A stretch of 27,548 bases of DNA, taken from positions 1 to 27,548 of the forward strand of contig PDHQ01000396.1 of assembly GCA_003339415.1 (NCBI GenBank), given 5' to 3'. The position numbers and the translations under genes are program-made. Origin of the DNA: Ophiocordyceps camponoti-saundersi (nom. inval.). Taxonomy: Eukaryota > Ascomycota > Sordariomycetes > Hypocreales > Ophiocordycipitaceae. Of the stretch, positions 1 to 12,640 are shown piece after piece. The notes beneath the pieces are model-generated. The model ran no database searches, had not been told where the DNA came from, and worked only from the letters and a program-made list of their open reading frames with translations. The first letter of the stretch is position 1, and each line of letters begins with the position of its first letter.

Positions 1-156
1 TATTAAAATATTAAAATATTAAAATATTAAAATATTAAAATATTAAAATATTAAAATATTAAAATATTAAAATATTAAAATATTAAAATATTAAAATATT
101 AAAATATTAAAATATTAAAATATTAAAATATTAAAATATTAAAATATTAAAATATT
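1..156. repeat. 8-bp satellite, unit TATTAAAA
   Basis: About 19.5 near-perfect head-to-tail copies of TATTAAAA run from the window edge to about 156. The array is open at the left, so its full length is unknown. No unit variants are visible, which suggests recent expansion or homogenisation. Confidence 0.97.
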
Positions 157-160
157 TATA

Positions 161-286
161 TTTAATTATTTAATTATTTAATTATTTAATTATTTAATTA
201 TTTAATTATTTAATTATTTAATTATTTAATTATTTAATTATTTAATTATTTAATTATTTAATTATTTAATTATTTAATTATTTAAT
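161..286. repeat. 8-bp satellite, unit TTAATTAT
   Basis: About 15-16 perfect copies of an 8-bp unit, TTAATTAT, follow the first array after a few bases. The two arrays share the period but not the sequence. The unit has no C or G, so it offers RIP no substrate. Confidence 0.96.
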
Positions 287-715
287 TTTATAATTATTAA
301 ATTTTTTTAATTATTTAATTATTAAAATATAAAAAACTAACCTTTTTAAAAAAAATTAAAAAAATTATAAACTTTTAATTAAAAGAATTAATTTTTTAAA
401 AAAAATTAAAAAATTTATAAACTTTTAATTTAAAGTATTTTTAAAAATTACTTATTAGTAGTTTTTTCACGCTAGTAATTTATATTTTAAAAAGTATTTT
501 ACTTAGTAAAAATTAATAAATTTAATTATAAGAAATTATATTACTTATAAGTAATTTTTAAACTATAATTTTTTTAAATTCTATTTAATATTATATTAAC
601 TAATATTATTAATATATTATATTTAAAAGCTTTATAAAAATAGCTTATTATTTTAAAAGCTAAGTAATAATAATTTATTATATATTAAAGTTATTTATTA
701 TTAAAAATATTATAT
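287..715. other. AT-rich decayed DNA; internal part of a minus-strand LTR element
   Basis: No gene is visible. At about 341-435 a block of roughly 45 bp (poly-A runs followed by a TATAAACTTTTAATT-like core) is duplicated in tandem. Sequence from about 590 to 715 aligns, in a more decayed form, with 19960-20057. That is the internal DNA next to the 5' LTR of the element at 16026-20929. This stretch is therefore probably the start of the internal region of another minus-strand copy whose rest is lost or lies beyond the satellites. Confidence 0.6.
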
Positions 716-970
716 TATAAAGGTTTTATTCTTTATTATAATTATAAAAAGCTAATTTTATTAATATATAATATCTTAACTAGCTTTTAAGTATATATAG
801 TATATATACTTTAAGCTTTAGTTTATATATAGCCCGCGCGCGCCCCGCGCGCGGCGCTAACTAATTATATGTATCTATATTAATATATACTCTACGCTTA
901 TTATACGCACGGACTTAACTAAGCACTCTTATATAACTTAGCTATTTGGGCGTAGCCTAAATCTCTTATA
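716..970 (-). mobile_element. Decayed 5' LTR of the 2.5-kb LTR family (third copy)
   Basis: This 255-bp block aligns along its length with the 250-bp LTRs at 16026-16275 and 20058-20929 (the latter once its insertion is removed). Shared landmarks are a left end TATAAAGG, a GTATATATAGTATA segment, a CpG-rich core of alternating CCCGCGCG type, a block resembling GCGCTAACTAAT, and a right end CTCTTATA. Read on the minus strand it starts TATAAG and ends in TATA, as expected if terminal TG and CA were RIP-mutated to TA. Similarity to the second copy continues past its left edge, so this is a 5' LTR rather than a solo LTR. It is the most decayed of the three copies. Confidence 0.8.
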
Positions 971-1455
971 CTAAGAGATAAAAAGAGAAAATATCTAAAA
1001 TCTTACTTGTTTATTTTTATAATCTTAGCTAAAATTATAAGGTATTCTGCTTCGAAATTTAGTAGGGATTTTGTCCCCGATTTTAATCGGTCCCCTTTTA
1101 TTTGTACTTACTAGGTGAGAAACAGCGAGCCTAGGACCTACGGGTAGTCTAACAGAAATAGTATTATAGTACATAACATCGGTCGGCGGGCGGTCGATAG
1201 TAGGCTACTCACTCGGCATAAGAGCCTCGCAACGGTGAGGCAACACTAAAAACCAACTCTTATCTCTCCCATAACCTAAAGAGGGTGTATGTATTTGTAT
1301 ATATATAATGTTGGCACTTGATCTAAAACTCAACTAATAACTATACCAGCGCCGCAGCTATTTCTGTAGACCGTCCAAGAGGCCACGATTTACTTACTCA
1401 GGCAGATTTTATACATGCAGTCACTCCTTTCCCTGCCTGGTAATTTGCGATTATC
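971..1455. other. Transition into the unmutated island; 3' flank of adenylate kinase
   Basis: Between about 1000 and 1060 the sequence changes from CpA-free RIP DNA to DNA with normal CpA and TpG (for example ACAGAAATAG, CATAACATCGG). No ORF or RNA gene is recognised. The piece next to the gene should carry its 3' UTR and polyadenylation site. A TGTATGTATTTGTATATATA stretch near 1285-1307 is a plausible fungal 3'-end signal, but this is only inferred. Confidence 0.5.
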
Positions 1456-2455
<1,000 letters not shown>

Positions 2456-2740
2456 GCCTGCAAGCCCGGGAGAGCAACCGAAGATCGGATCAATTATCGC
2501 GATAACGTGACGTTCGTGAGCCGAGATCGCCAATTGACCCAAGAAGACGGTGCTATCCGCAAGACATTCCTGACAAAGGTAGGTTATTGGGTGAGTAGCG
2601 AAGGGAGGTTAGAGTTACGTGTGACTGTGAGGGTCGTGCATGATACATACCTACCTAGGTACCTTAGAGGGAAAAGGTAAAAGCCTACTAGTCTTGCAGA
2701 CGAAGACGAAACTTACGTATAGCACTAATCTTATAGCCGA
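2456..2740 (-). promoter_or_regulatory. Upstream region of adk1 with a candidate 5' UTR intron
   Basis: This unmutated 285-bp stretch is all the non-RIP DNA left upstream of the gene. It contains a candidate intron at 2570-2650 on the minus strand: donor GTATGT at 2650-2645, branch site CTAAC, acceptor TTTGTCAG ending at 2570. A palindrome TACCTAGGTA lies at about 2653-2662; motifs of this type are common in ascomycete intergenic DNA. No clear TATA box or transcription start can be assigned. RIP-decayed sequence begins at about 2745, so the promoter may be short or partly eroded. Confidence 0.5.
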
Positions 2741-4600
2741 AGTACCACTTACTAAATTTTATATAAAGGGTATACCGTATATTACTACAGAGGGGGCTCC
2801 TTAAATAGATTTTATTAAGAGTAATTTATCTATATACTTTTCTCCTTTTATTATCTCTCTAATACTAGCTATTAATTCCTCTTAATCCCGACTTATAAGC
2901 TATTAAATTACTTAATATATATTATTAAAAAAGTAATAAGCTATATAGTTACAAATTATTATAATATTATTACTTATAATAAAAAAATATTTTTATTATA
3001 AGCTTAAAAAGCTTTATTATTAATAATAAAATCTTTTAAGTAATATTAAATATTATATTTTTAAAATAATATTAACTTAGCAAACTTTATCTATCTTAGT
3101 TTAGATAAGCTAGCTCCTTTTATAATAAGGCTATAATTTCTTACCTTATAATTATAAGAAAACTTATTATAAAAGTTTTTATTAAATAGTTTATATATTT
3201 ATATATATATAAGATATTATACGCTTATATATATAATCTTTTAATAAGCGTATATATTAAGCTAGCTATTAGATATAATATATAAAAGAGGGAGATAAGC
3301 TAGCTACTAATCGTAAGATTATAGAATAGCTATTATAAAAGATATAAGTATAAGTAAAAATCTTTTAAAAATTAAAATAATAATTATAAAAGAATTTAAA
3401 TTATTACCTAAAAGAATACTAAGCTAATTTATATAGCTAGGAGCTTAAGGAAGATTTCTTAGTATAATCTTAAAAATATTTACCTAAGGGGATTTTATGG
3501 TAATTTCCGTATATATTAGTAAAACGGAGATTTCCTAGTACGCGGTAATTTCCTAATATACGGGGATTTCTTAGTAAAATCCGGAGATTTCTAAAAATAT
3601 ATTTTAATATTAAATCTAGTAGGAAATCTTAGTAAAATCCTAAGAGTTATTATAGAAAAATCCTAGGAGGAAATCTTAGTAATTTCCTAAGCGTAAAGGT
3701 AATAAAGTTTTTAGGGGAAATCTAGGTAAAATCCTAAAAGGGAAATCTTAGTAAAATATTATAAGATATTAAGCGATTTATAAAAGTATTATTATATATC
3801 TTATATTAAAAGAGAAGTAAAAATAACTAATATTAAATATTATTAGAGATAGATACTTTTCTTATTTTATATAGGGAAAAGTAATTATATAACTAAATAA
3901 TATTTTATTTTTATACTTTTTTTTTCTTCTTAAAATATCTCCTATCTCTTAAGTTATATAAAATATAACTTAAATATTAATATATATTTTATTAAAAAAA
4001 TTTTTATATTTAATTTATTCTTTATATATATATTATATAATAGCTATAAAGGGGTATAAAGAAATAATATTAATACTTAACTTTTTCTTTTTATAAGAAA
4101 AATAATATAAGAAAAAAAATTATATTAAGAAAAAACTTTATAGTTTACTTAATTATAAATATATTAAAGAAAAATACTTATATAATACTAAATAGATATA
4201 TAATTAAAAAATTTATAAAGGTAATTTATATTTTATATATTATAATAAAAAAAATAGAAAAAAATAAGCTATTAGCTAAAAAATAAAAGTTAAACTATTA
4301 AATAACTTAATTTATAGCACGCTTTATAAAAGTTTTATTATTAAAATTCTTAATAATTATAATATTAAAAAAAATAAATATTAATATTACTTTTTATAAC
4401 TTTATATTAAAAATATTAAAAACTATTATAAAAAATCGGATTTTTCTATACCTTATTACTTTTAAAAAAGTATAAAAACCTCTTCTCTTTTCCTTTTCTT
4501 CTCTCTTTTCTTCTTTTTCTTTTCTATTTTTTCCTTTTTAAAGTTAATAATAAAAATAATAAATTAAAATTAAAATCTTAAAAAAAACTTAATATTATTA
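2741..4600. other. RIP-decayed AT-rich spacer
   Basis: No gene or recognisable element is seen. CpA and TpG are almost absent and every frame is closed by TAA/TAG. The stretch includes the motif cluster annotated at 3480-3760 and pyrimidine runs near 4470-4540. Confidence 0.7.
3480..3760. repeat. Cluster of short repeats of a GGAAATCTTAGTAAAATCC-type motif
   Basis: At least seven variants of a roughly 20-bp motif occur in about 280 bp, such as GGGATTTCTTAGTAAAATCC, GGAAATCTTAGTAAAATCCT and GGTAATTTCCTAATATACGG. The motif is partly self-complementary (GGATTT ... AAATCC), so neighbouring copies can pair as hairpins. Spacing is irregular, which fits a decayed tandem repeat. Confidence 0.6.
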
Positions 4601-4960
4601 TATATTAATCTATATTAATCTATATTAATCTATATTAATCTATATTAATCTATATTAATCTATATTAATCTATATTAATCTATATTAATCTATATTAATC
4701 TATATTAATCTATATTAATCTATATTAATCTATATTAATCTATATTAATCTATATTAATCTATATTAATTTATATTAATTTATATTAATCTATATTAATT
4801 TATATTAATTTATATTAATCTATATTAATCTATATTAATCTATATTAATCTATATTAATTTATATTAATTTATATTAATTTATATTAATTTATATTAATC
4901 TATATTAATTTATATTAATCTATATTAATCTATATTAATCTATATTAATCTATATTAATC
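4601..4960. repeat. 10-bp minisatellite, 36 units of TATATTAATC/T
   Basis: Exactly 36 head-to-tail 10-bp units. In 27 units the last base is C; in 9 it is T, and the T units all lie in the right-central part (about 4761-4910). No other position varies. The only variation is a C-to-T transition at the single C of the unit, so deamination-type mutation (followed by unit spread) is the simplest explanation. Confidence 0.97.
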
Positions 4961-5429
4961 TTATTAATATTTATTTATATTATAAAATATTTTAAAAGCT
5001 ATATAAGCTATTAAAACCTTAATAGTAAGCTAAGTAAAGAAAACCCTTTAAGGAGGTAAAACCCCTTACTATATAATAAAACTATATTTAGTTTAGGGCT
5101 AAGCTAGGTACTTTATATATATAAAAAAAATAGCTATTAGCTATAATAATATTATATAATATAAGGAAAGGAATAGATAAGGAAAAATAAAGAGAAGAAA
5201 AAAATAAGAAGCTATATATATTACCGCTTATATTAATATATATTACTTATCTTACGCTAATATATATAATTCTTTATAATAATATATACGTCCCGCTAAG
5301 TAAATATATACTTCTTAACCTTTTAGTATATAGCTATATATTAAGCTTTTTTAATTAAGAAGTTTTCCTAATTAAGAAATTATTTATATTAATTAGTAAC
5401 TTAAAGCTTAAAAATATATAAAAAAGGGA
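4961..5429. other. RIP-decayed AT-rich spacer
   Basis: No gene is recognised. The stretch is AT-rich with scattered GCTA and TATA motifs and no open frame of note. It leads into an ATT microsatellite at about 5435-5460 at the edge of the next repeat. Confidence 0.6.
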
Positions 5430-6430
5430 GAGTTATTTTTATTATTATTATTATTATTATTTATATATTAGGGGCCTTTATAATATCTAAAGCTTCTATA
5501 ATATATTAAGTAGGAAAAATCCCCTAAAATAAGGCAAAACCTTTTAACTATAAAAGAAAAGCTTACTATACGCTTATATAAGGGTATAGCGGTAGTTAGC
5601 GGCGGTATAATATAATAAGCCTATTACCCGAGGGTAGTTTTAGATAATATAAGAAAATAGGGTAAGGAGGGGAGGGCGGAGAAAGGAAAGTCCGTAAAGT
5701 ATAGGGCGGAAGGAGCGGGGCGGTATAGCGTAGCGGCGTAGCGCGGGGCGGTGCGGGGCGGTGCGGGGCGGTATAAGGCGAGGCGGTACGGGGCGGGGCG
5801 GAGGAAGGAAAGTTTAAAAAAGGGTAAGGTAAAGTAATAAGGTAGCCGCTTTATTATATATTAATAATTAAAAAGGGGGGGGCTATATTTTTTTCTTTTT
5901 TATTTTTTTTTTTCTTTCCTTTTTTTCTTCTTTTTATTATTTTTAGAAAAAGGTATATTTCTAACCCCCTCTTTTAACTTTTCCTTTTAACTTTTATAAT
6001 AAAGGGAAAGTAAAGAGGTTATATAGTTATATTAATAAAGTAATAATAACGAATATATTTAAGATTATCTATAATAAGCCCTATAACTTTTTTTATATTA
6101 TATATATAGCTTAATTAGCTAATTATAAAATTTTATATTAAAAGTAATAAGGTAAATAACGTTATATAATATTAGCTATATATAAAGCTAATAAAGCGTA
6201 TAAGCTTATAATTAGCTAGTTATTATAATTATACTAAGGCTTAGTATAAATATTAGGAAATAAGTAATATTAAAAATTAAGCTAAAATTAAAGCTTAAAA
6301 TATTAACTAAGTTATAAATATATTTAAAGAAATTATATACCGCTATAATAAAAGCGGCGCGGTATATTAGTAAAGGAGGATAGCTAAGTAGCTTATTAGT
6401 AAATATAAAATAAGGCGGAGTAAAGCGGAG
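5430..6430 (+). repeat. Dispersed ~1-kb repeat, copy 1, with G-rich core
   Basis: This block aligns collinearly with about 24770-25700. Shared landmarks in order are an ATT run, TATATATTAGGGGC, TACGCTTATATAAGGGTATAGCGGTA, a G-rich core of GCGGGGCGGT units, a pyrimidine run, AAAGGTATATTT, AACCCCCTCTTTTAAC and TATAGCTTAAYTAGCTAATTATA. Only the direct-repeat relation is clear. No terminal repeats or target duplication were found, so the family is unclassified. A RIP-closed plus-strand frame seems to begin in its right third and continues to about 7680. Confidence 0.85.
5700..5812 (+). repeat. G-rich minisatellite, unit about GCGGGGCGGT
   Basis: Several 10-bp units of GCGGGGCGGT and variants, interrupted by TATA-containing variants, make the most G-rich tract of the window. 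Regular GGGG runs on the plus strand could form G-quadruplexes. The same core appears in the second repeat copy near 25005-25115 with a different unit order. Confidence 0.85.
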
Positions 6431-7686
6431 CGAAATTTCAGATATAGCTAATAATAAATAATAGGAGAGAATTTAAGTTAACTTATATAATATATAAAGG
6501 CGGAATAAAGTATCGAAGCTCTAACTTAATATAATAATAATAATAATATAAGCGAGCGCCTTAGCGGGGTTAGCTATTTTAGTAGCTACCCCTAATATTA
6601 CTTTTACTATAATAATTATTAATATTTCTCCTTAGGAGTTTTATATATTAATATTAGCTTACCCCGGAATATTAAGCGGATAAATAATTATTAGTATAAG
6701 TAGAGCGGGAGGTAAAGAGGGGGGCGGAGCGATAATAATAATAGCGGTAATAATAGATATAATAGTTAAATTATAAGTAAAGTAAGTAATAATAGTAAAT
6801 ATAAAGAAAAAAGTAAAAGTAGCGGCGGAGAGCGCGGTAATAAAGGCGCTAACTTAGTTAATAATAATTATAATAATAACGATAAAATTTATAATAAAAG
6901 TAAGGGAAGTAATACTTATAATAATAATAATAATTATTATTATTATTATTATTACTTAAAAAGATTATATTATAAAGTTTTTATAAAAGTTTTAGTTAAA
7001 AATATAAATAAAAATATAAGATTTTTAATTTTCTATATATAATATAATATATAATATTAATTAAGTTTAAAATAACCTTAATTAAGTAATAGTAAATTAT
7101 ATTAAAATTAACTAATTTAAATATATTTTAGAGAATATTTTTAAGTTTTAATATACTTTTAACTTAAATCGCTTAAAAGCGGAGTAGGAGCTAGTACTAA
7201 AAAAAAAGTTAGAGGCGGAGGAGGATAGGGCGGTAGCTTAGACGTTAATTATTATTATATTAATATTAGAGAGCGGGTTAGATTAGGTAATAGTTAGAGG
7301 TAATAAGGAGGGGGCGGATAAAGTTAAGAGGGCGGGCGGAGTAGAGGAGGAGGTAAGTAGAGCGGAGGTAATAGGAGGTATAAAGGAGGAGGGTAAGGGA
7401 GTAATAAAGCTAAAGCCTAAGCCGGACCTTATTTAAATATTAAAGCTTTTTTTTACGGAGTCCGTATTAATAATATTAAAGCGCGCGGCGGAAAGTAATA
7501 ATAATAGCTTAGAAAATAAGCTTATAAGTATTAAAGGTATTATTAAGTATAAAAAATAAAGCGAAGGGCGAGGTAGGAAAAGGGGTAAAAAGGCTAAATA
7601 AGCTAAGTAAAGCTAAGCGGAGTAGGGGGCGGAGGTAAAAGTAAGGTATAAGGTAAATAAATAATAATAATTATATAATAAAAATA
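6290..7686 (+). pseudogene. Unidentified RIP-closed plus-strand reading frames, Asn- and Lys/Glu-rich
   Basis: I do not recognise this. Read on the plus strand, two stretches look protein-like apart from TAA/TAG stops. About 6290-6980 encodes a basic start followed by many Asn, Ser and Lys residues with long AAT runs. About 7180-7660 encodes charged Lys/Glu/Arg-rich sequence. Both could be low-complexity segments of one mobile-element protein, for example the tail of a gag or transposase. The purine bias (GCGGAG, GGAGGAGG) on this strand fits plus-strand coding but can also arise by chance in RIP DNA. The right border is the 3' end of the LINE. Confidence 0.35.
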
Positions 7687-10600
7687 TTAAAAACTATCCC
7701 CTACGCTTAAACTTTATACTTAAGTATCTTAATATACTTAAGTATTATAAAATAATAAAAAAAAGTTAAATTAGTAAAAGCGTTATAAGTAGATAAATTA
7801 TAAAGTAAAAAAGCTTATAATAGCTTTATAACTAAAAGCTTTATTAAAGTCCTTATAGTTTTAAATTAAACTTATAGGAAATATAAGTAAAAGCGTTTTT
7901 TTATAAGCGGTAAGCTTATATTATAAAGTAAAGTAAGCTACTATCTTATCTTCTTTACTATTATAAAAGTAATAAAGGGTTAAAATTATAAGAATATTAT
8001 AAATATAAAGGAACCTATTAAAGCTAATTTTATTATTATAAAACTAAGTTAGGGCGCTACTAAAAAATTTCGGAAAACCTTAATAGATTTATAAAGCGTT
8101 ACTAAGTTTTAATTAAAGTAATTTATTAATAAGGTATCTAAAAAACTAGCTATACTTTCGGAGCTTTCCTTTTTTAGAGTTTTAGCGGAGCTATTATTTT
8201 TTATAAAAGCGGGCTTTTAGAGTTTTAGGGGACTAAGAGGAGATATTTAAAATCTATACTTAAATAATAAAGGAAAATTAGAGGGATTTAAAGGGGATAT
8301 AAGTAAAGCGGGGCTAACTTTTATATTATTAGCGGAGGTATATAGAGATTTTCTTTAAGGTAGAGTAGATATAAGCTACGAGTTTTTTAATATAAAAAAG
8401 TTAGTAGCTATAGGCGGCGCGGTAAGATAGGTAAATATTAATAAGGGGGATAAAAAACTTAAACTTAATATAATAAAAAAAGGTAACTTAGTACGCCCCG
8501 GAGATAATATAAAAATATTTAAATTAGGTTATAACTAGCTATTAGAAGATAGGGCTTTTAAGTTTACCGCTTAGTAAGGTTAAAGTAAAGTAAATTATAG
8601 CACTAAAAATAATAGCGAACTTAATAATTTTAATATAAATTTCCCTTATTTAAAAAAGTAAGAAGCCTTAAGTAAATAATATAAGTTTAGTTAAGGCTAG
8701 CTATTAGTAATTAAGCTTTTTTATAAAATAGTAAAGGTAAAATTTCTATTAAAGCTTATAGTAAATCTAAACCTTAAGTATATATACCTCCTATATAAGT
8801 TAAATAATAATTTTATTAAAGATTAGCGGAGTTATATTAGTAAAGCGGGCTTTTATAAAATAAAGGAGCTTACTTTTAAGTAGCTAGAAAGTTATTTTAT
8901 ACTCCGCTACCTAATCTTAGTAAATACCCTAAGCTTATTTAAGCTAATAGCGGACTTAAGTAAAGATACGCCTAATATTAAAAATATTAATATTATTTAT
9001 AAATTTAATAATAAGTATACTAGTTACCTATTCTAAGTATTTATAAAAAGATAAGATATATAAGATAAATAGTACCGGAGAGAGTAGGGAGCTTTAAAAA
9101 ACTTCGGTAAAGATAAGGAAAAAGTCTAATAGTTTACTATTAACTTTTAGGCGGGAGGTATAATTAGAAAAGTAAAAATAAAAGAAAGCTATAATTTATT
9201 TAAGGAAGCTAAGAGAATCGAGGATTTCTAATAGCTTAGAGTACGAAATATAATTAAAAGCGCTTATTATATTTAGTATTAGGAGGGAAGCGGAGCCTCG
9301 GAGGCTTTAAGCGGTATAGATAGACTCTATTAAGAGGAGTAAGGCGCTATTAGTAAACTAGTTAAGATAATTACTTATCTAACCTTATAGTAAAACTCCT
9401 ATAAACTCCGCTATATAAAATATTTTCTTTATAATTATAATTTTAAAAATCTTATTTATAATATTAAGAAAAAAGATAAGATAATAGCTACTTAAAGTTT
9501 AATAAACTTTTAAGCTTTTATTTACTTTTTAAAAAACTATAATATTAAAAGTTTAATATTAAGTAAGGAAATATCTATAAGTAATATATTTTTAAAAAAG
9601 CTTTATTAAGATTATTATAAAAGGTTAACCGTAACTTTTTAGGAAGCTAATAAGGATATTATTAAGCTTAGTAAATTTTTATAATATAATATTAAAAAAA
9701 GTAAAGCGAACTTTATTTTTAGTAACTTAAAAGGAAATATTTATTAAAAGGAAAAAGTTAGGGATAAGGAGGTATAGGGTATTCTCTAAGGGATAAGGAA
9801 AGAATTTATAAGCTAAGAGCTTTAACTTTTCGAAGAAAGATAATTAAAAGGCGGAGTTTATATCTTATTAAAAAGGAGGAGTATACGTAAGCTCCGGAGA
9901 AGCCTAGCTACGAAATCTTATTTACTAAGCTATAAACTATATAATATTAAAATCGCCGCTTATAAAAGCGAGAAATTATCTTTAGTTATCTTTTTTCGCT
10001 TTTTTAATAAATAATTTTTATTATATTATAATATTTTAATACGCTTATTAGTAATTAAAATTTAGCTACGCTTACTAATATCGCTTAGTATACTTTACGT
10101 TTAAAATTATAAAAGTAATTTTCGAAGTTTATTATAAGTATAAATAAAAATTATATTACTAAGGTAATTTCGGAATTATTAAGCTAGCTATAATATTTAG
10201 TTACTTATATAGCTATATTACTAACTTTTTAATATTTACTATAAACTCCGCTTAAATAATAAAAAGTAAAAGTTAGTTTTTTACTTTTACTTATAAGATA
10301 TTAAAGTTAAAATATTTTTAATATAATATTAGTATAAAGTTTAAAAAGGGAGAGGTTATAAAAAACGCAGATTAGGAGATATAGTTAAAGCTAAGAAGAT
10401 TAAGGTTTAAGCTAAAATATATAAGGAAATAGTTAAGCGTGCTTTAAATTAAGTTAATAATACTAATCTTTTACTTATATACCTCTTAGGTAATCTTATA
10501 AGGAGGGGTAAGGAGTTTAAGGTAGAGTTAGTAAAAAGCGGAGAGAAGCTCCGCGGAGTAAGGGGAGGTATAATTATAAAGGTCCTAAAAGGGATAATAA

Positions 10601-11001
10601 GCGTTAAAATTACTAAGGATAATTAGCGGAGTAAAGTTAGAAGTAGAATATAAGGAGGGAGGAGGGGGTAATAAGCGTAGGAGAGGTTCGGTATATATTC
10701 TAAATAGCGGGAAGTAAATTATAAATACCCGGGGTTTATTATAGAAAAATATTCTAATAAAGTTAAGCCTTATTATAAGGTTTTAATTATAAACTTTATA
10801 TTATTTATATATATAAAAAAAAGCCTTATTTTCGCTTTAAATAAGGCGGTAAAGAGCGAGTTTTAAAAGCGGAGAGCGATTATATATATTAAGCTAGAAT
10901 TTTTATATAGCGATAATATTATAACTTTCCTTACTAAATAAGGCGAGCTAAATAAAGCGGTTAATCTTTTATATATTTTATAATAAAGTTATAATCCTTA
11001 T
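7687..11001 (-). pseudogene. LINE ORF2 (endonuclease + reverse transcriptase), RIP-inactivated
   Basis: ORF2 nicks target DNA and copies the RNA in place. The frame holds for about 1,105 codons, the usual length, starting near an ATA at 11001 that was probably ATG. The N-terminal endonuclease shows LL*NI*K then YNIIAI* (family LLQWNIQK ... DIIAIQ) and SNFNAYYPF at about 10614-10588 where the family has GDFN-A-HHP. Reverse transcriptase follows: motif A as ISAFNYIS at about 9264-9241 (family SGAFDxxS), motif B as F*SSLLSPVLF at 9096-9067, and motif C as FINN at 9003-8992 in place of FVDD. The C-terminal part (about 8030-7900) keeps an order of Tyr/His/Cys-derived residues like the family's final CCHC region. 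Dead because of many stops. Confidence 0.86.
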
Positions 11002-11049
11002 AAGGATTAAGTATTAAGAATAGTTATCTATAATTATTTTAATAGCGTA

Positions 11050-12640
11050 AGGTTTATAAATATAAACTTTACTTAAGATTATTATAAAGCCGGTTATAAG
11101 TTATAAAGTCTATTATATAGCTTATAGCTATTATAAGTATTACTAAGTTAGGAGCTTTTTAAGAAAACTTAAGTAAGTAATATATTATAAGATAAGCGCT
11201 AAAGCGTATCTTTAGGGGATCTATAATATACTCGCTTTCTTAGGAAGATAATAATAAAGCTTTCGCTATCTTTATAAGGTTACTACTAAGTAAAGGCTAA
11301 AAGTTAAGCGGATTATAATAATTAGAAAAAGTAAAGTTTATTAAGGAAGCTAAACTTAGCGTAGCTTTACTATTTCTAAGACTCTAAGTAGTCTTTTAAT
11401 TATATAAAGTATATACCCTTATATAAAATATAATAGCGGGGTCTCTCTCCCTTCTATATAAGGTAGTTCTTTTCTCCGCTATTATATAAGGTAGCTACGT
11501 AATATTTATATTAAGGGGGCTTCTAGTAATATTTAGTAATATATCTAAATTAGAAATATTTATAATATTACTTAAAGCGTACGAAGTTTTTATAAAGTTT
11601 ATAATAAATTATCTCCGCGTTTATAACTATTTTATTTAAATAAAGCTTATTTATATTTTCTACGCTACCTAAGCTTATAATAAGATAAGTCCGCGGGGTA
11701 TCTCCGCTAAAAGTATATTAAGGTTAGAGTATTTTCGCTTAGACTATATTAACCTTATTTACTTTTTTAATATTATTAAGTAGCGCGTTATAATTATAGT
11801 TAGCTACTAAGGTTCGAATACTTTTAGCGATAATAATATAAGTTTAATATATACGCTTAGCCTCCGCTCTAAAAGCTTAAGCTATTTACTTATCTTTTAA
11901 AATAAGGTTTTTATACTTTAAGTTAAATATAATTATAAAGTCTCTACTAGGAAATTAATATATAGTAACTATTACGAAGTAGCTTATAGCTTTATTAACT
12001 TTTCGGATAACTTTTTAGGAAATAAGCGCTAAAACTCCCTCGATTACCGGGATATTTTTTACCGATATAAGTATTTTTTTTTTTATTTTCGCCGGAACCG
12101 GGCGTATAAGGGGCGCTACGGGGGGGGCGGAGTTCGGGGCGGAGCTCGCGATTATACTAGCTTAAGTTAAAACTCTAGAGGCGGAGTCTAACCCCTTACT
12201 TATTACTTTATAAAAGGTAATTTTAACTAACTTTTAGATAGCGCGGAAAATAATAATAGGTAAGCTAGATAAGTTCTTAAAAGCTTATTAGCGCTATTAA
12301 AGCTTAATAAACGCTATATTAAGGATATTTTATATAAGGCGAAAATTTTACGCGGAGATTACTTTAGTAAGTTTTTTATATATAGATTTTAAAATAGGAT
12401 CCGTCGGGGTTTAAAAAATATCGATAAACGGGTTATCGGAGTTAGTAGCTATATTATATTAACTTTTACTTATACGCGGATATTATTAGGATTAGTTAAG
12501 CCCCTAAGTTCCGCTATCGAGTATTATCGGTATTAATAGTAGACTAGGAGGCGGGCCGCCTTATAACCTTACGTTTAGGGCTATTCCCTTAGCGGAGTTA
12601 GACTCTAAGAGGTAGAAAGTACTAAATTCTTATAATATTA
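11050..12640 (-). pseudogene. LINE ORF1 (gag-like RNA-binding protein), RIP-inactivated
   Basis: ORF1 proteins coat LINE RNA. The frame is continuous from at least 12360 to about 11150 and its ends are approximate. The basic, Pro/Ala-rich N-terminal part passes through the codons at about 12120-12060. A central segment around 11960-11700 has the pattern seen before the knuckle in fungal LINE ORF1 proteins. The zinc knuckle is at 11567-11526, read now as YYKYF*FRYITKYY. With Cys and His changed to Tyr this fits C-X2-C-X4-H-X4-C. A second candidate knuckle follows at once (YKYYVATLYN), with spacing like C-X2-C-X3-H. Many TAA/TAG codons close the frame. Confidence 0.8.

Noticed and set aside
1..286. 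Telomeric or CRISPR-like array
   Set aside because: Units are TATTAAAA and TTAATTAT with no spacers and no TTAGGG-type repeats; they are simple satellites.
2456..2542. N-terminal extension of adk1 to position 2542
   Set aside because: That frame opens with TTG (2542-2540), not ATG. The first in-frame ATG is at 2455, where family similarity begins.
8205..8250. ISPLSPL on the minus strand, resembling the QGSPLSPIL reverse transcriptase motif
   Set aside because: It is in another frame from ORF2 and lies downstream of motif C; the real motif B is at 9067-9096.
7700..10010. Long protein-like plus-strand frame with only TAA/TAG stops
   Set aside because: It is antisense to LINE ORF2. The minus strand carries endonuclease and reverse transcriptase motifs in one frame, so the plus reading is a shadow.
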